A DNA stretch of 64,000 nt from the NCBI GenBank assembly GCA_021030915.1, contig JAGEMR010000059.1, positions 62,001 through 126,000 of the forward strand, in the 5' to 3' direction. The notes beneath the pieces were generated by a model, which saw nothing but the letters and a program-made list of their open reading frames with translations, ran no database searches and was not told the DNA's origin. This document shows positions 44,505-56,600 of this stretch, piece by piece. Numbering within the stretch: position 1 is the first letter of the stretch; each line of letters starts with the position of its first letter. Made by a program: the position numbers and the translations under genes. This DNA is from Astrothelium macrocarpum. Lineage: Eukaryota > Ascomycota > Dothideomycetes > Trypetheliales > Trypetheliaceae.

Positions 44505-47500
44505 GGCTCCACGACTGAAGCGTCTCGCTTGGATGATGCTTTGACAACCGCTCGCTGATAAATGACGTTTGTGGCCGTTAGTTAGACACTGATAGTTGCC
44601 TTTGCATTCGTCTTTCATTAGGTCGTGTGAACTGTTTGATATTAATTGGGCAATCAACTGATCAATATCATTTAAATACCTGAAAATAACAATCAAATTA
44701 ATGATTTGACACAAAGTTCTTCGAATCGCTTGGGTTAGGCCAACAAGAGGCTAACGAAACTCAAACTGGCTGTCATGTAGGAAAGCCTACGACAAGCATT
44801 GAAGACTCGAAACACGCATCAGGATCATACGAAACAGACTTGGGGAAGTGTTCTATTCCAAGTTCAAGCGAAAGATGACGTGCGTGCAGTCTGCTTACAG
44901 TAAACTTTCGCCAAAAATCTCCAGCCATAGTAGATCGGACCTCCCTACTACAGCATCGCTAAGACCTTATTTTAACTTTCAAGTGACATTTTATCCCCAA
45001 AGACCGTGTGTATCACTAATTGGCCGTGCCAGAAGAACTCGGTAGCAGTAGCTTAGCAATTTTGTGAATTGATACACTTCTCTTGCTTAATTTGTCACCA
45101 CCTGCAATTTTCGAATCTCTGCCATATAGTGAGACAGAATCCGATCCACTTGCTTTCTTGTCTTCTGATACGCGAGAGGGATTTCTTTATATTTTTAGTA
45201 AAGCAGGTTGATTGCCTACTTAAATGAACGTACCGTGAGACCGGGCTTGTCGAGACACCCTGGAATCGAGGTTCCAGCAGACGGGCGGAGGAGTAGATAA
45301 TGACAGTGGCGGAATGTCTTGGCGACAGAACGACACGATTCGCAGAGTAAAAACATCACGAGGACGAAGCGTGGAGCAAACCTTCAACGCAGGAGGTGAT
45401 CACAATTGTTGCTTAATGGAATAGTTGTGTCACTATGATGCAAAATCTCGGACAATAATCATGTTCGAAATAGACAACGACCTTTCCAGCTCGGAGCGAC
45501 TAATGAGGTAGACAAGATTGGGCTCAATTGTGATACTTCACCCGCTTTCGAAAAATCGACCCCCATGTGGAAACACAAAGACGTGTCGGTTCGCATGCGT
45601 TAGTGAGTGCCGTGGGATTAAGCGTGAACGAAATAAGCACGAGCGCACTCGGAGAAACACTCGACCAAGGCACGAGTGATTGCTAATTCTAATATCAAAT
45701 CCTCTTGCTTACCTTTACAGTAGGCCTAACTTTCACTGAGATTAGCCTTGATCCACCGTACCCGCTACTCTTGACTCCCAGAGATGACACGCAGATATAC
45801 ATCTTTGAGAAAGAACCGCAGATTAACCACAAAGATAACGGGCAGTAACCCTGGGGCTCTGAGAAGAACTTTTGCGCGGAGATGCCAAATAAGCGGACTT
45901 TGCACCACGAACTTGACGGTCAAAGCAGTAGAGACACTGCATGTCTCGAGACAACGGTCTGCCAGCAAAAGCATAGGATGAGAGCAATTGAACTTTTTGT
46001 TACCAGCCTTTTGTCACAGAAATTACGCGGCGATTCGTGGATGAACAAAAATCCCAAAAATTAGATCCATAAGCTCTCGGACACCGATGCCGAGACCCGG
46101 AAGCCTTAGGCTCTTCAGGCTTCAACGCATGCGACAGTCATAATAGCAATCGACCATTCTCGCTCCAAGCATAGGGTTAGCGCCGTAGAAGCTGAAACTC
46201 AAGCATTTTTTAGGTAGAGGAGCGATGGGGTTGAGTTTGAAGAGGTTCGCCTCGGCACTAGCACCGGTTCCAATGAATGACCTCCGCTCCCCTCGGTTCG
46301 TTTGATGAGTCAGCTAGAGGCCGTACTTGGTTGAGTGACCTGGGAATGAGGATTGATGCCTCAACCTGTCATCGAGACGGCTCATCAATATCCGTATATA
46401 CATTGATGCGGACGTCTGACTTGTTTGACGCGTCCATCAGTAGGGTACAAAGGGCCGTAGCAAAGGCGGCATTGATACGTGATGTCGACCGATTCGACCA
46501 GATCGCCTTCAGTTGAAGCTCGTTAGCTTTACGTAAAATATTGCTTGTGTCTGGACTTTGGGTAGGACTCAACAATAACATCGATGATGATCATTAGATG
46601 AGTTCAATGTCACCGGGCAAGAAACCTGAGGAGCAGCTGGTGCAACAGCCACTGGATCTGGCAGAAGATGGAGACGGTGGCCCTATTGGCATATACAAGA
46701 GACGTGTTCGACCACGATCGATGATCCGTGGCACGATGTATCCGCAATGGACTGGGAAGCTCGACGCGAAACCGAAAGAGTGAAAGGAAGAAGGAAAAGG
46801 AAGGGAAGGAGTGTCGACGATACTCACGCGCACTGTGAGTGTTGTCTAGGTCCGTTGGTATATGAAGATGTGGCATTAACAGAGTTGTGCTGAAGGACCC
46901 TACATTCTTATTCTGGCCTTATTGTGGTCAAGTTAAAGGGGACCCGCCATGGAACAATGCTGTCTGACCGTGTTGTGGCTTCCAATTCCATCAGTGACAT
47001 CGACCTGGGCCTAATTTCGACAATCTACCAGCCTAATTCCACATAACCTGGAAGACTCTCGGGCCGTACGTCTGATCAAGGGATATTGACGTCACTCCAC
47101 ACGATTGCTGTGGTAGACAACCTCGCACTCGATCAATAAGCTTGATTCCTCCAAGACGCACTACCTCGGATCTCCGCATCATTCGGCGGCTAAAGTGCAT
47201 TTGCCAGCCTGGCAAATATACACGACGATGCTACCTGGAGTTTCGAGAAGAACATGGAGTTCACGTAGATATTCTCCGAATGCTCGACGACGTCACATGC
47301 AGGATCGGATCTTACGAAACGGTTGTTTTTTGGCCAAAATCGACTGAATGATAGCGTGACGGGGTCGTTCTTCCAGAAGTAAGAAATGGTGCTATCAATT
47401 GCACCGCTGCAGAGAAGAGATTTCACAGTCTTCTAAGTCTCCCCTGAGAATCCCAGGGTTTAATTCCTAGGTCCAATCCCCCAAAGATGCTCATATCGAG

Positions 47501-47610
47501 CTAAAGAAGGTCACTGAGATGGATGCAATACGTAACATCCATGGCTCTCTTTTCTCGAGAAGACACTGACTGAAAGCTGTTCTATAATGTCAGCCAAATG
47601 AATCATAAGT
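44505..47610. other. Long region without a supported gene
   Basis: About 3.1 kb with only short open frames. I searched it for a second UstYa-type HxxHC pair, a tyrosinase or an oxidase exon and saw none. A small plus-strand frame at 46598-46783 is listed separately as weak. Confidence 0.5.
46598..46783 (+). CDS. Small hypothetical ORF, weak
   Basis: A 61-codon frame from ATG 46598. The product is hydrophilic with an acidic centre (LDLAEDGDGGPIG) and a basic C-terminal half (YKRRVRPRSM). Composition looks protein-like, but there is no family, no signal peptide and no splice partner. It could be chance or an exon of an unseen gene. Confidence 0.22.
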   Translation: MSSMSPGKKPEEQLVQQPLDLAEDGDGGPIGIYKRRVRPRSMIRGTMYPQWTGKLDAKPKE

Positions 47611-50600
47611 CTAGTTCCTCTCATCCATCCATCTACGTAAAGTCTTGGAGGAAGATCGAGTATCAGGGTGCTCGGCACCGAATTGAAGCCTCTGCAACTG
47701 CACACATTCTTCCATCAACTCAATGGCCTCCAAAACTTTCCCTAGACCTTTCCAAGTAAAGGCAAGATTATGCATGCTGATCAACGTGGCGGGATGCTGT
47801 TCGCCAAGTATGTTCTTTTGTATCTGTACTACTTTAAATCCCAATTCTTCTGCCTCCATCCATCGACCTTGATGCCGGTATGTCGAAGCGAGATTGCCCA
47901 TGCTAATCAACGTGTCGGGATGCTGTTCACCGAGCAAACTCTTTTGCGTCTGCATTACTTGTGTTTCCAGCTCCTCCGCTTCCTTCAATCGGCCTTGATC
48001 CCAGTATATCGATGCGAGATTTATTTGACTGATTAACGTGTGGGGATGCTGCTCGCCAAGCACACTCTTTCGCGTCCGTATTATTTGTATGTGCAACTCT
48101 TCCGCTTCCTTCAATCGGCCTTGATTCCGGTATGTCGATGCGAGATTCATTTGACTGGTTAACGTGTGAGGATGCCGTTTGCCAAGCACACTCTTTTGTG
48201 TCTGTATTGCTTGTATTTCCAAGCTTTCCGCCTCCTCCAATCGGCCTTGATTCCAATACGTCGATGCGAGGTTCAATTTACTGGTCAATGTGTCGAGATG
48301 CTGCTCGCCGAGCGTGCTTGAACTCATGTGTAGCACTTGCCTTCTTAGCTCTTCTGCCTCTTGCCATCGCCCTTCATTGTAATACAAGTCGCCTAAAATA
48401 TCGTATGCATCAATCTTCTGCTCTTCTAATAATCCACTGCTTCCACCCTGTCCTTTAAGTACGTCCGGGATGTGCGGTGTCAGTTCTCGTCGGAAATGAG
48501 GTTGGTCTCCCTGCTCTAAGGTTTGCTTGCACGCAGCCAATATGAACAGGAGATACCAATGTTGCCACGGCTGACCCATATCGTGCTGTGTAGCGCGCCA
48601 CTGAACGAGCTTGTGCATCGTCACACCAATCCAATGGCCCGACACCTCCTGTACGAGGCTATAACGAGCCAGGATCCGGATGCACTTGCGATACCAAAAG
48701 CTGTCCCATTGATTGTTGTCATTTTTGATCAGCTTCCTCAGTCCAAAAGGGCATCTGTAACCATCATTGCTCATCCGCTGATCCACATGCTCAAATTTGA
48801 AGCTCGCAAGACGAAAGATCTCTTCTTGAATGACAGAGCCTTTGAATTGCGCAAGAAATGCAAGAACGGAATTGAGATATAAGTCTGGGTAGCGACGTTC
48901 CAGCATATCCAGAGTAGTATCCCAGACTGTCCATACAGTCTTTTCCGTAGTTAGTAATCCAGGGAAATCTTGAGTCTTTAAAAGCTCATCCTGGTGTCTT
49001 TCATAATCTGATAGGTATCGCGTTAGGGCGTTCTCTCGGTCTGAATCATTATTACAATCGATCCCAATGTAGGCGCCGGCAAGGTCGACCGCGAGCGCCA
49101 AGCATCCTAGCCGCTGCGCCACTGAATCACATTTGAGGCAAATCATTTCTGAAGCCGAGTCTATATCCTGCCCAAGTCGTTGAAAAAGTAGGCTACGGGC
49201 TTCTGATGGAGACATGATGTCGACCTTGAGCTGCTCACATCGCCCGTCGAAGAGAATTTTTGTCTGCTCATCCCGACTAGTGACGATGACGCTCCCTCGT
49301 TTGCCCTTGGGAACTACATTTCTAAAGCCTTCAATAGGGTCATCTGCATTATCAATTATTACCAGCCATTCATCGGCGTTTTCGTCCCAGTTACGAAGCC
49401 AGCTAAGAACTGCATCGATTGCTCCAGAACCAACAAGGTTCCGCTGGCGGACATCGTTTTGGTCTACGACCAGTTGAAGTTCCTTGGCACATCGTTCAAA
49501 GCTGGATTGTGCTGTTTCTGAGTTCGTAGCATCGATCCATAAAATCGGGTTGAAGTGATCTTTATTCTGCTCCGCATACTTGAGCACCAGCTGTGTCTTA
49601 CCCGCACCCCCAAGTCCATGGACTATGATCGCATGCGGTACATTGACTTTCTCATGACGTAGGCGCATCTTCTGGTCAAGCGCTTGAGACAATCCGATTC
49701 GCTCGGTATATGTCTGCACACTCTCCAACGGGATAGCATACCGGTTTCTAGGACTTTGCGAGAAAGATTTGACGACGTCTTTGAGTGCCCCGAGGATAAG
49801 CTGATAGCTCTCGTCTCTTGAACCAAATTTGTTCAACCCTGAGTGATCAACCGAAAGGGGTACATTTCGAATTTTGGGTCCGTCATAAGTTGCCGAGGGT
49901 TCCCTCACACACTGTGGGTTATCGTAAGCACGTTATGACGGTGCTAATGACATTGACTTACAAACTGCTCCCATTGGTAGAACCAGAGTCGAAGAACTAG
50001 AGTAGGTCGCTCTTCAAAGAAGTTTATTACATGTAGCTGATGATCCACGCTTTGTACGAAGGTCCGATGGAGATCCAGCAACGAAGTCGAGTCATACTCT
50101 ACTTCGCCGAGTATCGAGGCGTTCGAACCAAGTGGTCGTAAAGTTTGCGCAGCAAGCCGTCCCCACTGGCTCAAGCTTGATCCGCGGTGTGGGGTGCCCA
50201 AGAAGAGAATCGCTTTGGTGCATCTGGCAAGCTGTTGAAATTTTTGATTGGTATACGCTTGGACGAGTGCCTTCAACAGTCAATTGATTTTCGAAAACCA
50301 ATGTCTTTAAATCCCACGTACTTGCTTGATTATAAGACCACCATAGCTGTATCCAACGAAGATCAAGACTCGTCCATGCTCCTACAACGAAATCATCAAC
50401 ACTGCATCTTCGTCGAATTGTAAATAAATCTTTCACCTCTTCCGATCGGCCAATTCCTGCCTGGACCCGTTCCAAAAGTCCAGTCCCAAGATTATAGAGT
50501 CGTGTTTGTACTGCATCTCTTTTCCAATATGAATCGTAGTTGTAAAAAAATATCCGCACATCTTTGTTGGCCTCCGTCTGAAGGTCGCTAGGAAGGACGT

Positions 50601-50952
50601 CCCGGACCCAATTTACACGTGGCTCGCTCGCCTGCGTTAGTGCAGATCCGCTGAGGCTTGTTTCGAGATCTTTCGCTTGCCACGTCGTGTCAGGATTCGA
50701 TCCGAGGCCATGGACGAAGATAATGCTTAAATGCGTTAGCCATTGCTCCACGCTATGGTAAAATAGGACCTACTCGATTCCTTGCGGACGCGTAGAGAAG
50801 GTATAATTTCCCACTGGAATAATCCCATATCCCGATTGAGGGGCCTGGTCGGCCCGTAACCGAGTCGGGATCCTCCTGGTCACGCGTTCGTAGAGCAGTA
50901 ACACGATGGAGACGAGGAAAATGGTGAGGTAAAGAAGCGTGGATCGCTCCAT
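47611..50952 (-). CDS. Membrane-anchored alpha/beta-hydrolase/NB-ARC/TPR NLR
   Basis: Five exons (50952-50774, 50725-50437, 50381-50322, 50270-49962, 49911-47611) give 1,045 residues, and all four introns (48-55 nt) restore frame. Residues 7-22 (LYLTIFLVSIVLLLY) form a membrane anchor. An alpha/beta hydrolase follows with IIFVHGLGSNPDTTW at 61, a nucleophile elbow GYSYGG at about 166 and TPHRGS at about 202. The NB-ARC core has P-loop GLGGAGKT at about 378-385 and Walker B WLVIIDNADD near 460. At least five 42-residue TPRs end the protein. Fungal NLRs of this build are thought to sense non-self and trigger incompatibility or defence, with the hydrolase as effector. No lesion is seen. Confidence 0.9.
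47690..48340 (-). repeat. Tandem 126-bp TPR units in the second NLR
   Basis: Five or more units encode (N/S)LASTYxNQGRLxEAEELxxQxxxxxKSVLGEQHPxTL, each similar in DNA but less identical than the units of the NLR at 24.9 kb. High-similarity tandem repeats are typical of fungal NLR sensor regions. Confidence 0.75.
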
Positions 50953-51317
50953 GGGTGCCGGTCGGAGCCGCTCGAGCGGCTAATTGGGCTCAGACTGTGA
51001 TCAAAGCCGTTTAGTCTACCGATTCATTTGCCAGGGATTACGAAGACTAGGGAGCTAGTAGTCTGGTTTTTGCTCGGCTTGGAATTGCACACGATAGAAT
51101 GATTCTAGGGATGCTTATCCCATGGCCGAGAGGCAAGAAACCGAATAGCATAGCCGCACTGTTTGTCTTGCCATCACGGCGGCTATTACGGCTGCCTATG
51201 CTTCTGGGCCTCGATTGGCCGGAAGTCTCATGGATGTTTTAAAATTAGCGCTTCTTGTCGATGGTTTGCTTTATGCTCAAAGCTTCTACTTAAGGTACTG
51301 CAAATGTCTCGATCGCG
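50953..51317. promoter_or_regulatory. Divergent intergenic region
   Basis: The NLR and the DUF6601-like gene start away from each other here, 365 bases apart. No discrete element is assigned. Confidence 0.4.
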
Positions 51318-52289
51318 ATGGCTGACACCTACAATTCTCAAGTCCCATTTTCTAGCTCGTGCGCGCTCAATATAGATCGCTTGGTCATTCATGCAGATGA
51401 AAAGCTCGACTTTGATGCGCCAAAGACCTGCGGAGAGCTTGTTGATTACATTCCCGGAGATCCCTCTGTCAAGCTTGATCGTAATCACGTCTACCACTAC
51501 CTTTCTCGTCAGCTTAGCACTCCACTTCTAGACGAGCTTTATGATCATCTTTGGTTAGTTGCAAGGCCGTCTGGTCGGAGTATAGATCCACTGCACGTTC
51601 AGAAACTTCAAGGTCGTAATGTCGTCCCTTCGGAGGATCCCAGGCTTCATCTCACGTGGTACCGAGATACTATCTACGTAAAGCCTATTTCTGCGTGCTT
51701 GTTGAATCACCAATTCTGGGCATGTTATCTCTCAGGAGAGTCCGACTCGCACCGCATGGTGGCCACTGGTTTCCTACGATCCTACGCCTTGCTTATTCAA
51801 TATCACCTCGACTTCATTATAGCAAAGGAGTCGCATTTGATACCCGAGGACATGAATTGGATCAAATGGTCCAAATTCATGAGCAATTTTCGTGACTTGG
51901 ATGATGGGCAGGTTGCAGCACGTTATCATTATGGAAAATTACGTCTCTCACGGCTTAATTGGGCTGTGCGGATATTTCGTCCACGGCAATCAGCCAACAC
52001 ATGGTTTTACCAGCTTCCGTACTGGTCAATAAGCCGCTATATTCAACAAACGACGATTCCTCTCCTGTTCATATTTGCCAGCCTATCCCTTGTTCTTTCG
52101 TCAATGCAAGTCATACTTGCCGTTCCTAACGAGACTAACAGTCGAAACATGACACGGGCGTTTTGGGGTTTTGGTATTTGCGTTTTGTTGTTGTCTGTCA
52201 TGACTTGGACCCTTTTGCTTGGTATTCCGTTGCTGGTTTTGGCATGGCAACTGTCTTGGGGGTATCAGAAGCGGCATGAGAGGAGATGA
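51318..52289 (+). CDS. DUF6601-like membrane protein
   Basis: An intronless frame of 323 residues. The N-terminal 230 residues are soluble with LDELYDHLWLVARPSG, IDPLHVQKLQGR, EDPRLHLTWY and IYVKPISACLLNHQFW, a pattern I associate with the fungal DUF6601 family. Two membrane helices follow near the C-terminus (TIPLLFIFASLSLVLSS and FGICVLLLSVMTWTLLL), then a short basic cytoplasmic end (YQKRHERR). Function is unknown. Genes of this kind are often found in accessory regions. The divergent arrangement with the NLR could be chance. Confidence 0.7.
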   Translation: MADTYNSQVPFSSSCALNIDRLVIHADEKLDFDAPKTCGELVDYIPGDPSVKLDRNHVYHYLSRQLSTPLLDELYDHLWLVARPSGRSIDPLHVQKLQGRNVVPSEDPRLHLTWYRDTIYVKPISACLLNHQFWACYLSGESDSHRMVATGFLRSYALLIQYHLDFIIAKESHLIPEDMNWIKWSKFMSNFRDLDDGQVAARYHYGKLRLSRLNWAVRIFRPRQSANTWFYQLPYWSISRYIQQTTIPLLFIFASLSLVLSSMQVILAVPNETNSRNMTRAFWGFGICVLLLSVMTWTLLLGIPLLVLAWQLSWGYQKRHERR

Positions 52290-52569
52290 TGATTCATTTT
52301 CAAAATGCCAAACAAAACAACGTGATATAATTTCCACACGCGCAAAGAGATAAGTCTTGCGTGAGGATAGCCAAAGCATGTATGCTTGCAGTTTTCAAGG
52401 CTGAAATTAACTTGATCTCATGCTAATACAATCAGCATATCACAAGAGCGTTGATATGCTGAACACACACTATGCTTGTGTTTGCAAATGACTTACTGAA
52501 CACAGAGGTCATTGATATTGTTAATCAAATACGTTACCATTTCTAGAACACCTTACTCACGGCTACAAA

Positions 52570-53125
52570 ATGCTTTTCGATGACACATCCCCGAAATCCG
52601 CCAGGCAGATGTGGTCAGCCATTAGCTTACGAACAAATATTCAATCAAGCTGTTTGAGCATTGGACTAATATCCTACTGTTTCGTTACGATGTGGGACTG
52701 GAACTATTATCTTGAGCAACAATGGTCTCAAGTTTCCATATCACTTGGGATTGAATACGCTGCGCCGCAATCCAGACCCTACTGCGCCTTGCTAGGATGA
52801 GCGGCTCCTCTGGCGTGCCCAGAATTATGATAATGGGCTTCAAGAGCTTCGCGCACGCAATATGAGACCTTCTTTAGTTGTCCTGTATTCTCATCGATGC
52901 TCAAGCTTTATGTTCTGGGTAGATACTTCTGACGAGCTGTATAAGCCGCGTCTTTCGTCACCAGACTTGCTCCGACCCGAACGCATAAAACAGCTTAGAA
53001 TGCGACTGGAGGAACGTGAAGCCTACTGTAAATCCGCCTTTGGGGAATATACCGGCGATGATACCCCAGCTTACGCTATACCTTACTCAGTAGGTGCTAC
53101 TAGGAGAGACCGGGACAGTGTATAA
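52570..53125 (+). pseudogene. Hypothetical gene interrupted by a frameshift
   Basis: The first frame (52570-52800) ends at TGA after SRPYCALLG. One base over, the frame from about 52800 reads DERLLWRAQNYDNGLQELRARN without interruption into VVLYSHRCSSFMFWVDTSDELY and a charged helix (RLEEREAYCKSAFGEYTG), ending at 53125. The two halves read like one protein broken by a single-base change near 52797, though an undetected intron cannot be excluded. I do not recognise the family. Confidence 0.45.
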
Positions 53126-53602
53126 TTTAGATTGGATGAGAAACGATCATATACCAAGTTACCCTTGGCGATCGGGGTGACAAAAGAAACATTACATTTT
53201 CTTGGACATTTCCATATCACATGGATTTGACTCATTGGTTATTTTATCCAAAACAAACATGCTTTAGCATTACATTGAAAACCGTTTTTACCATACAGTA
53301 ATTATTTTCATGTTTGAATTGAGTTTAACGACAGTTACTGAAGTTTGATAGCGATTACAAATTACCTCGGGTGGCACTACTTTAGTCACCAACGCCACCC
53401 CCTGTTTGTAGGTCCGAGCGTAGGTAGCTTACCTTACGCTCTTGACCTCCACGGATCCAGGTTGACCTTTTCCCCTTCACAATTCACCTTTATAAACTGG
53501 GCCGGCTGCGGGCTCCCAAGCGGAAGATCAAGGTTCTACTCTTGAGGATTACGGCTGGAAAGAGGGAAAGCGACATGCCTCTGCTCGGACTTGGCAGGCA
53601 GG
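53126..53602. promoter_or_regulatory. Upstream region of the NACHT/ankyrin gene
   Basis: Promoter of the giant gene and 3' flank of the frameshifted gene. The distal half is A/T-rich. No specific site is called. Confidence 0.4.
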
Positions 53603-56600
53603 ATGGCGCGCCCACAGCTCACAGGGACGATCCCGGCTCTTACTAGCAACATCCAGCTTCCATCCAACATCAACCAAATCCAATCAACCAGGTATGGTCT
53701 TCGCATATCAAGAATGCGCGGAGTTCGTTCTTAGTAATGACATAGTTCCGTGTCCAACCATGCCTTTATTAAGGCGCTGAAGGACCAGGAGCAGGATCTG
53801 ACGGCATTTGAGCTGGCATTTTTCAAGCGTCACGCAAATGCAGGGCCAGAAGTCATTCTTCAGGAGGCTCGGTCTTTTGATCGCCAGCAATCGAAATCTA
53901 GCCGACTCAGCCAATGTGCCCAAAGAATTACTCCTTTCCTCAATGCAATTGTCCAGCTGAATAGCATCATAGGAGGTCTGATACAGTTCGCGCCGGATCC
54001 GGCATCACTCGTATGGGGTGGTGTTCTTTCAGTTATACAGCTCGTGATACAGTTCTCTACCTATTTCGAAAATATTCTCCAACAGTTCGAGCTAATTGGT
54101 AGTGTCTTACGTCCACTCACCAAATATTCCCCAACGATGTATAAAGATAACCAAGCCGTTCAAGAGGCGCTTGCTGCAATGTATGGTGATGTCTTGAAAT
54201 TTTGCAGAATTGTCATGTCTATCTTTGTAAATAAGAAAGGCCAGAAGAAGGCTGGATTTCGAGTATTTGCCCATCAAGCTTGGAAGCCATTTGCGACAGA
54301 GTTCGGCGACGTCCAGACATTGTTTGAGCAGCATGTCAAAGAAGTGGAGAGGGAAATGAAGGTGGTTGACCGTTACGTTCTCCACGCCGGGACTCAGAGT
54401 CAGGCAGCTTACCAAACCAAAAGTCTTCTACAGATAGACGGAATACGCATGCTCACGGAAGAGAACGCTAAAGAAGCTCGGGAAAACAGACGTCGAGCAA
54501 TTTTAAATTGGATTTCCAAACTCAATTTCAAGAGCGCACACGAAAAGGCATGCCAATCGCGGTACGGTTCCACTGGATCATGGCTATTGGCTAATCCTAT
54601 TTTCGAACAATGGTGCAAGTCGCCTGTCTCAGCTCTACTATGGTGCAACGGGAAACCTGGATCAGGGAAGACAATACTGGCATCTGTTGTTTTGGAACAC
54701 ATTCGCAGTGCCACTGGCGACACTGAAGTCGTTGCATTCGCTTATTGTGATTCTCGACAGCAAGAACATTGCCAAAGTCAAAGCATTGCTGCTAGCTTGT
54801 TGCAGCAAGTATGCGCCAAGCATGCCGCTCTCTTGGAGCTCGTTGGAAAATTGTACGACAAGCTTCAAGACGAAGGAGTTCCAGACATGACATGGTCAGA
54901 GCTCAAGACTCTCCTCCTAGAAATTCCAGCAATTTGCAAAAATGTGACAATTCTCCTTGATGGACTTGACGAGTGCGACGATTGCGAGGTTATGTGTGAA
55001 CTTTTAGAGCAATTGACACAGGCCTCAAGTGGGGTTTGCAAATTATTCATAACAAGCAGGTCTGAAAATCGAACAATCAAGAGATTCCTTGGCAATTATC
55101 CTACTGTAGTCCTTGAGGAAGCTGTAGTTGCACATGATATTCGATCTTTTGTTGATGCAGAAGTTGCGGCTCTTTCTCAAGGCGGCAAACTCTGCACAAT
55201 GAGCGACACACTCAAATTGGAGATAGCTGACATGCTTGTCAAAAAGGCAGAGGGGATGTTTCTGTGGGTCCGGTTCCAAATAGAAACTCTCTGCGCACAA
55301 TCGTCGGACAAAGAGATCCGGGACGCTCTACTTGCCCTCCCTTATGGTCTTGACAAGGTCTACAAGCGATCATTCGAGCTGATTAATAGGCAACTTCCGG
55401 CACAGAAGGCTCTTGCAAGAAAGGTCTTAATGTGGACGCTGCATGCAAGACGATCACTGAGAATGTGGGAGCTCGTTGAGGCATTGGCGGTAGTTCCAGA
55501 CTCGAGGGCAACCGACAAAAGCAGCAAAATTAACGATGTGTCAGTCATAACTTCCGCGTGTGCCGATCTTATTACGGTGGATAAGACCTGGACCGTGCAG
55601 TTCCCTCATTCTTCCGTTCGGGACTTTTTACTATCAGAAGAAGTCCAACATAGTGAGCTTCTGGGCGACATAGTGACCCAGAGTTTGACTGCCAATCTCC
55701 AAATCGGCCAAACTTGTCTGTCTTATTTACTCTATGATAGCATGAGTGTCACTGCCATATCAACAACGACAGAAGCGCAAACATTCTTTCTTGCTAATCC
55801 CTTCGTTGACTATGCTTCCAACAATTGGGCAGACCATATCCGTGGACAAGGGGAGAAGGTTCTGGAACGCCCTTTGCTACAATTGTTGCAGAAAGATGAA
55901 GCTGCTGATTTTCGTTTGACATGGAACCAGCTCGCTTTCGATTATAGCGGCTCCGATACTAATCAGGTCTTTAGTGAGAATTCAAGTCCACTCGAGATTG
56001 CCATACAAGAGAGACTTGAACACATCGTCACAAAACTTCCAAGAACACAACTGGACATGGAAAAAAGAAACCGCGAAGGCTACACACCCCTCATGGTTGC
56101 GGTGCAAAACGGCTCAGAAGCAATTGTAAGATATCTCATAAGTCAAGGCGCTGATGTGTCACAAATGGGACCCAAGGGCAACACAGCTCTTCATTTCGCT
56201 GCGCGGGAAGGGCGCGATAATCTCATCGAGGTTCTTGTCTCCGCAGGGGCGAAGCTGGAGGCCAAAAATGATACCGAGTCAACGATATACTATGTTGCGG
56301 CCCTCAATGGCCACCTGGACTTCCTGAGCAAAGTCTTTGAATTCGAAACGGATATCGAAAGAATACAGCGTGCTTGTGGCTGGTCACTAGAGGGTGCGAT
56401 TGCTGGAGGTCACAATTCAGTATTCAATCAACTGCTGGATATGAGAGTGGATGTCAACGATATTCCTGATGGATTTCACTGGACACTCCTTTTCTATGCA
56501 GTTCAGCAAAATCAACTCGACATGACAGAACGTCTAATTAGTGCAGGGGCGGATGTGAATTGGCAAAAGGATACAGGATCCCCAAATGCCGTGACAGAAG

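Noticed and set aside
44106..44714. 202-codon reverse-strand frame with repeats antisense to the precursor
   Set aside because: Its repetitive content is the mirror of the 66-bp units on the plus strand. The plus strand has signal peptide, intron and Kex2 sites; the reverse frame has none.
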